A stretch of 64,000 nt of DNA from Alistipes finegoldii DSM 17242 (GTDB lineage Bacteria; Bacteroidota; Bacteroidia; Bacteroidales; Rikenellaceae): contig NC_018011.1 of NCBI RefSeq assembly GCF_000265365.1, positions 1 through 64,000 of the forward strand. Direction: 5' to 3'. The notes below the pieces were generated by a model. The model saw only the letters and a program-made list of their open reading frames with translations. It ran no database searches and had not been told where the DNA came from. The position numbers and the translations under genes were made by a program. This document shows, piece by piece, positions 59,851 to 64,000 of this stretch. Within the stretch, counting starts at the first letter, position 1; every line of letters begins with the position of its first letter.

Positions 59851-60996
59851 TTATTGCTGGTCGTCAGCTTCCGTTCCGCCCTTTTCCAACTTGTCCATGG
59901 CGTTGATGGCGGCGCGGAAATATTTGTAACAGTCATTCTTGAAGTCGTTCTGCATCTGGTAAGCGCCGATGCCGCCCTTGCGAAATCCGTTGGCCGGCTG
60001 CCAGAGCGCCATGGCCTGCAGCGAATTGGTGTAGGTCCCGTCCGGAAGGCGACAGCTCGTTCCACCGTATTTCCACATCGCCTCGGGTTCGAAATTCTCG
60101 GTAACAAGAGTGCGGTTGGTGATGGTCTCCTCGTCGATTATGTCACCGAAGGCGTTGACCAGCCCGGCCAAACGGTAGGAATCCAGCGAAGACTGGGCTG
60201 TCAAAGCGTATGTCTGCAGAATATAGTAATCAAAGCATTCGATTGTCTCCTTAGGCATCGACGACACCAGTCCGTCAACGATCAGCAGTTTGCCGCTTCC
60301 CGATTTCGGACCGAGACGTTTGGAGCATTCATCGACGAACCACGTCGTACGCTGCGAGGGGGAGGTGCCGGCATAGATATCGCCCTGCTGGGACTGATTC
60401 ATCACGATATTGCCGTTGTGGTAAGACCCCAAACCGGGTTCATAGTCGAGGTCGAGACCCGTATAGCCGTACTTGAGCACCTCGTCGACCAACCCGTTGG
60501 CGTATTTGCGGATGGCCGCCTCGATCTGGGCGGCATCTGCATCGTCCGTCCAGCCCCAATACTCGCGCATCAGGCGCACCTGCTCCCATGTATCCTCGAC
60601 ACCGGCGGTCACCTCTTCGGGCGTCGCCTTGGCGCCGACGTTGGTCAGCAGGATGGTCACGACCACGTCGGTACCTTTCAGCTTCTTGACCTGAACAACC
60701 TCTTCCATCTGTTCGGGCGTAAGGGAAAAAGTCGCCCAGTTGGCCACCAGCGAAACGCTGTCGGGAATCCCCATCAGGCTGGTCGCCGTCGTGGCCCCCG
60801 TGGGGTCCCAGCCGCCGAACCAACCGAAGGCGATGGGATGGCTCTTGTCGGCTTTCCATGCACGCAGGTTCTCGTAATAGGATGCGGGCTTGTGCTGCGT
60901 GAAGTCCCGCGCTTCGGGTTCGGTCCAGTCGCTGCACGAGACAAAGGCCCCGGCCGCGAGGACCGCTATCATCAGGGAAATTATCTTCTTTTTCAT
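59851..60996 (-). CDS. GH18-family protein (endo-beta-GlcNAcase-like lipoprotein)
   Basis: A 381-residue lipoprotein (signal to FVSC). The barrel resembles the EndoF/EndoH-type GH18 proteins of Bacteroidetes glycan loci. The family motif DGxDxDxE reads T179-G-L-D-L-D-Y-E186. The catalytic Glu and both inner Asp are present, but the first Asp is Thr. Activity, or a binding-only role, is therefore open. It is the third gene of the SusC-SusD-GH18-DUF1735 operon. Confidence 0.87.
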   Translation of the reverse strand: MKKKIISLMIAVLAAGAFVSCSDWTEPEARDFTQHKPASYYENLRAWKADKSHPIAFGWFGGWDPTGATTATSLMGIPDSVSLVANWATFSLTPEQMEEVVQVKKLKGTDVVVTILLTNVGAKATPEEVTAGVEDTWEQVRLMREYWGWTDDADAAQIEAAIRKYANGLVDEVLKYGYTGLDLDYEPGLGSYHNGNIVMNQSQQGDIYAGTSPSQRTTWFVDECSKRLGPKSGSGKLLIVDGLVSSMPKETIECFDYYILQTYALTAQSSLDSYRLAGLVNAFGDIIDEETITNRTLVTENFEPEAMWKYGGTSCRLPDGTYTNSLQAMALWQPANGFRKGGIGAYQMQNDFKNDCYKYFRAAINAMDKLEKGGTEADDQQ

Positions 60997-61025
60997 ATCA
61001 CACTTGGTATTTTCATTTTAAGGTC

Positions 61026-62603
61026 TTATTTCTTCGCCCACCACACATCGGTGCCGTGCAGGTCACTGCCGCCGAGCAATTCGACGCCCCTGAGTACGTT
61101 CTCGCGGTTGTTGTCGTACTCCGACTGGGGATAGTGCAGGCGGCGCATTCCCTTGCTGCTGTCTACATTGCCCCACATGCCGCCGCTCAGGTTGTTGACC
61201 ACCTGCAACAGGCGGGGATAGCCCGTCCGGCGCACGTCAGCCCATGCTTCGTGGCCGATCATATGGTTGGCGATCCATTTCTGGGTGATGATGCGCTCCA
61301 GTTCGTTGCCGTCGTCAGCCCATTTGACCGATACGGCCGTACCGAAATCCGAAACGTTATGCTTGTTGCGCGGATCCGCATAGGAGAGCGCGGGAGCCGT
61401 TTCGGAAGCGATATAAGTCTCGTACGAAGAGCCGTTTCCCCAAAGTTCGAGCGAGGTTTTGACACCCGTGTTATAGAGGTTTTCGGCCGTGTCGCCCATC
61501 GTCCAGCCCAGCAGAGCGCCCTCGGCACGCAGGAACCAGCTTTCCGAAGCGTACATCACCGGCACGGGGTCCTTTTCGGCGAAGAGCGGATAAGAGTAGG
61601 TCGCATAGTCGGTCGGCGTCACATTCTGAATGCCCGCACGCACACCGACGTAGATCCCGTCGTAGCCCGACTTCGAAAAATAGGAAGCCCGGCGCGGATC
61701 CTCGTAGGCGTTCATGTACATCACGATGCTGGCGTTCGACCGCAGGTCCTGCCAAGAGGTGCTCGTCGCTTGCGTGTAGAACGGATTCTGACGGGAATCG
61801 GACGAGAAGCTCAGGTTCTCGGCATTGGCGTCTATCAGACCGTATGTCGCCATATCGCGCACAGCCTCTTCGGCGATGCGGCGCGCTTCCGGCTCCACAC
61901 CGCTCATGCGAATGGCCATCCGCAGTTTGAGTGTATTGGCGAAGCTCACCCACAGCCGCGAATCGCCCTTGAAAGAGCTGATATCGAAATCGCGCATCAG
62001 AATGCCGTCACCGGCCGACGCGAACGTGTAGAGCGTCTCCATCGCCGTATCCAAATCGTCGATCATCGCCATGTAGACATCGCGCTGGCTGTCGTAAGGC
62101 ACCGAGAAGGTGCCGTTCTGCATCTTCGAATAGGGAATCGGACCGTAGGCGTCGGTCACGCGCAGCATGGCCGCCACGCGCAGGATACGGGCCAGCTGGT
62201 AAACGGGCCCCTCGCCGCCAGTCTGGGTCTCGACCTTGAAGTAGTTGCCGTAGAAATTGGCGAATGTCTGCTCGAAAATATAGTCGTTGAATTTGTCCGA
62301 CGGATTGTAGGTAGCGATGTTCTGTCCTTGGTAGGACTTCACGGCAGAGGTGTAACCGCCCAGTTCGTCGGCCACAAGCACGTCGTGCATCTGCGAAGCA
62401 TTGACCTGAAAATGGGTGACGAACTCCATCATCGCGGGAAAAAGAATGCCCACGCCGACGTTGTCGCCATTCAGGTCGTCGTCCGACGGGCGGAAAGGTT
62501 TGGTATTGTAATCTTCGAAATTACCGGTGCAGGCCGCGGCGGCGAGCATGGCCACACAAGCCGCAAAACGGCCGAATCGACGAATTATAGTGTTTGCTTT
62601 CAT
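61026..62603 (-). CDS. SusD/RagB-type nutrient-binding lipoprotein
   Basis: A 525-residue surface lipoprotein that binds oligosaccharide on top of SusC. The signal peptide ends in AAAC, followed by TGNFEDYNTKP, the usual start of the SusD_2 group (PF12771-like). TPR-like helices (about 60-200) hold a binding region, with NTLKLRMAIRMSGVEPEAR as a typical stretch and many Trp and Tyr residues. It starts 13 bases after the SusC stop and is followed by the GH18 gene. Confidence 0.93.
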   Translation of the reverse strand: MKANTIIRRFGRFAACVAMLAAAACTGNFEDYNTKPFRPSDDDLNGDNVGVGILFPAMMEFVTHFQVNASQMHDVLVADELGGYTSAVKSYQGQNIATYNPSDKFNDYIFEQTFANFYGNYFKVETQTGGEGPVYQLARILRVAAMLRVTDAYGPIPYSKMQNGTFSVPYDSQRDVYMAMIDDLDTAMETLYTFASAGDGILMRDFDISSFKGDSRLWVSFANTLKLRMAIRMSGVEPEARRIAEEAVRDMATYGLIDANAENLSFSSDSRQNPFYTQATSTSWQDLRSNASIVMYMNAYEDPRRASYFSKSGYDGIYVGVRAGIQNVTPTDYATYSYPLFAEKDPVPVMYASESWFLRAEGALLGWTMGDTAENLYNTGVKTSLELWGNGSSYETYIASETAPALSYADPRNKHNVSDFGTAVSVKWADDGNELERIITQKWIANHMIGHEAWADVRRTGYPRLLQVVNNLSGGMWGNVDSSKGMRRLHYPQSEYDNNRENVLRGVELLGGSDLHGTDVWWAKK

Positions 62604-62616
62604 CTTGGTCAGGATT

Positions 62617-64000
62617 TTAGAATTGTAACTTCACGGTAAATCCGATGTTCCGTAAGCTGGGCAGCATGAAGTAGTCCACGCCCTGCAAGAAGTTGTCGGC
62701 CGTCGAGGGCGTCAGTTCGGGGTCGAACGGAGCCTTGTTGTAAATCATCCACAGATTGCGGCCCACAAGAGAAACGGTCATTGCCATCTTCTGACGGAAC
62801 CAGCGCTTGGGCAGCGTATAGGCCAGCGACAGCTCCTGCATACGTACGTTGGTCGCATCGTAAATGTAGTATGCGCCGGCACCCGTGCCGGCACCGATGG
62901 TCTGATAGTAATTCTGGGCATCGACCATGCCGTTGTTTATCCGCACGCCGCCGGCCTCACGGGCTGCCGCCGAACGTTCCGAAACGCCGTAGTAATCGAG
63001 GAACGCCTCGGTATTCGAAACGACAGAACCGCCCAGACGGGCCGCGAACATCACATTCAGGTTCAGTCCCTTCCATGCAAAACTGTTGCTCCAGCCGATA
63101 TTGCCCTTGGGCAGCAGGCTGGCGACCTTGCGGCGCTCGGTGGTGGTCAGTTCTACCTTGTTGGTCTGCGGATCGACATAAATGTTTCCGTTGAGGTCGG
63201 TGCGCAGTTCGCGGTTGATGTAAAGGTCGCCCATCGTGCCGCCTTCGTAGAGGATGACCTGCGGCGAACCGGCGTCGCCGAGGGTCGCCTTCTCCAGATA
63301 GGGCATATCGATAGGCTGTCCGTCGACGGGGCTGATGACGCCGTTGGCGAGCCTGATGATCTTGTTGCGGTTCATCGTGTAGGTCACGCTCGTGTTCCAT
63401 GTGAAGTCTCGCCACGTATTATGGTAGTTCAGCAGCATTTCGAGACCCGAATTGCGGACCTGACCGGCCTGCACGAGTACCGACGAATAACCCGACGTGG
63501 ACGAAGGGGTCGATTCGAAGGTCTGGTTGAAGGTATCCGAGCGGTACCATGTAGCGTCGAAGTTGAGCTTGCCGCCGAAGAAACGGGCATTGAGACCTAC
63601 TTCCCACGACTTGGTCTTCTCCGGCTTGAGGTTCTCGTTGGGGAAGCGGTGAAGCGAGTCCCACTCGTGCGTCTGTCCCTTGTAATCATAGTAGGGTTTG
63701 GTCAGGTAGGCCGCATAGGAAGAGCCTACGGCCGAATAGGAACCGCGCACCTTGAGGAAGGAGAACCATTCCGGCATATCGACCATCTCGGAAACGACGG
63801 CCGAAAGTCCGACCGAAGGATAGAAGAACGACTTGTATTTCGAGAAGGCGAGAGCCGATTCCCAGTCGTTGCGGCCGGTGACGGTCAGGTAAAGCATACT
63901 CTTCCACGCCAGCTCGACGTTGGCGAAGATGCTCTGCGACTGAATGTGCGAACCGTCCTCACGCTCCTTATAGTTGGTGGTCGATATATTGGTAATCGAG
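62617..64000 (-). CDS. SusC/RagA TonB-dependent transporter (C-terminal part)
   Basis: The C-terminal 460 or so residues of an outer-membrane TonB-dependent importer. The frame stays open to the window edge, so the N-terminus (signal, carboxypeptidase-like domain, plug) lies outside. The beta-barrel strands are clear (LTVTGRNDWESALAFSKYKS, YFMLPSLRNIGFTVKLQF with the terminal Phe). SusC imports glycans caught by the downstream SusD and is powered by TonB. It is the most upstream gene of the locus that is visible here. Confidence 0.95.
   Translation of the reverse strand, partial: SITNISTTNYKEREDGSHIQSQSIFANVELAWKSMLYLTVTGRNDWESALAFSKYKSFFYPSVGLSAVVSEMVDMPEWFSFLKVRGSYSAVGSSYAAYLTKPYYDYKGQTHEWDSLHRFPNENLKPEKTKSWEVGLNARFFGGKLNFDATWYRSDTFNQTFESTPSSTSGYSSVLVQAGQVRNSGLEMLLNYHNTWRDFTWNTSVTYTMNRNKIIRLANGVISPVDGQPIDMPYLEKATLGDAGSPQVILYEGGTMGDLYINRELRTDLNGNIYVDPQTNKVELTTTERRKVASLLPKGNIGWSNSFAWKGLNLNVMFAARLGGSVVSNTEAFLDYYGVSERSAAAREAGGVRINNGMVDAQNYYQTIGAGTGAGAYYIYDATNVRMQELSLAYTLPKRWFRQKMAMTVSLVGRNLWMIYNKAPFDPELTPSTADNFLQGVDYFMLPSLRNIGFTVKLQF

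Overview
The window looks like the start of a chromosome from a Bacteroidales gut bacterium, most likely Alistipes. It opens with dnaA and a DnaA-box-like site. Bacteroidetes-type -7 boxes (TAnnTTTG) recur upstream of genes. There is a SusC/SusD polysaccharide locus and an ExbB/ExbD/TonB system. Base composition is clearly GC-rich, which is unlike Bacteroides but typical of Alistipes. The genus is an inference; no rRNA gene is present to confirm it.

Layout. 0-9.5 kb is housekeeping: dnaA, a small membrane protein, a WYL regulator, a cupin lipoprotein, a zinc ribbon protein, a PrxQ-type peroxiredoxin, recA, a bifunctional Rel/SpoT and a HIT protein. 9.5-10.7 kb is an AT-rich region with repeated TTACACTTGTAAA-like sites in front of an XRE regulator. 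10.9-14.3 kb holds a hotdog thioesterase and a CPBP protease/metal-ABC operon (substrate-binding protein and ATPase, no permease). 14.3-17.3 kb has two conserved genes and a complete IS3-family element (15839-17251). 17.5-24.0 kb is a five-gene TetR/TolC/MFP/RND/PII-like efflux operon. 24.2-26.3 kb is a TPR sensor kinase broken at two sites. 26.5-33.3 kb holds a POT peptide transporter, a glycogen branching enzyme, and an oxidoreductase/acetyltransferase/amidohydrolase operon. 33.5-41.6 kb is a DUF1573-TonB-ExbD-ExbB operon, a TamB-like protein and tsaD. 41.7-45.0 kb has a frameshifted Ig-like surface lipoprotein, a nitronate monooxygenase/FabK-like enzyme and a beta-barrel protein. 45.0-49.5 kb is a phage-like remnant (orphan terminase, small conserved protein, LexA-like S24 repressor) followed by a broken NYN-LOTUS gene. 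50.0-54.5 kb holds a two-subunit 2-oxoacid:ferredoxin oxidoreductase, thioredoxin, an 11-bp degenerate repeat array and tRNA-Ala(GGC). 54.6-64.0 kb is a glycan utilisation locus (SusC-SusD-GH18-DUF1735/LamG-sulfatase-GH20) aimed, by inference, at GlcNAc-containing and probably 6-sulfated host glycans.

The most unusual themes are: (1) homopolymeric G/C tracts of 8-9 bp, two of which put a surface lipoprotein and a sensor kinase one base out of frame, suggesting phase variation or sequencing undercalls; (2) degenerate tandem repeats of different unit lengths (11, 15, 25, 46 bp) in spacers and in the terminase N-terminus, with several spacers purine-rich on the + strand; (3) an orphan terminase next to an S24 repressor; (4) a dense array of palindrome-like operator candidates before an XRE regulator.
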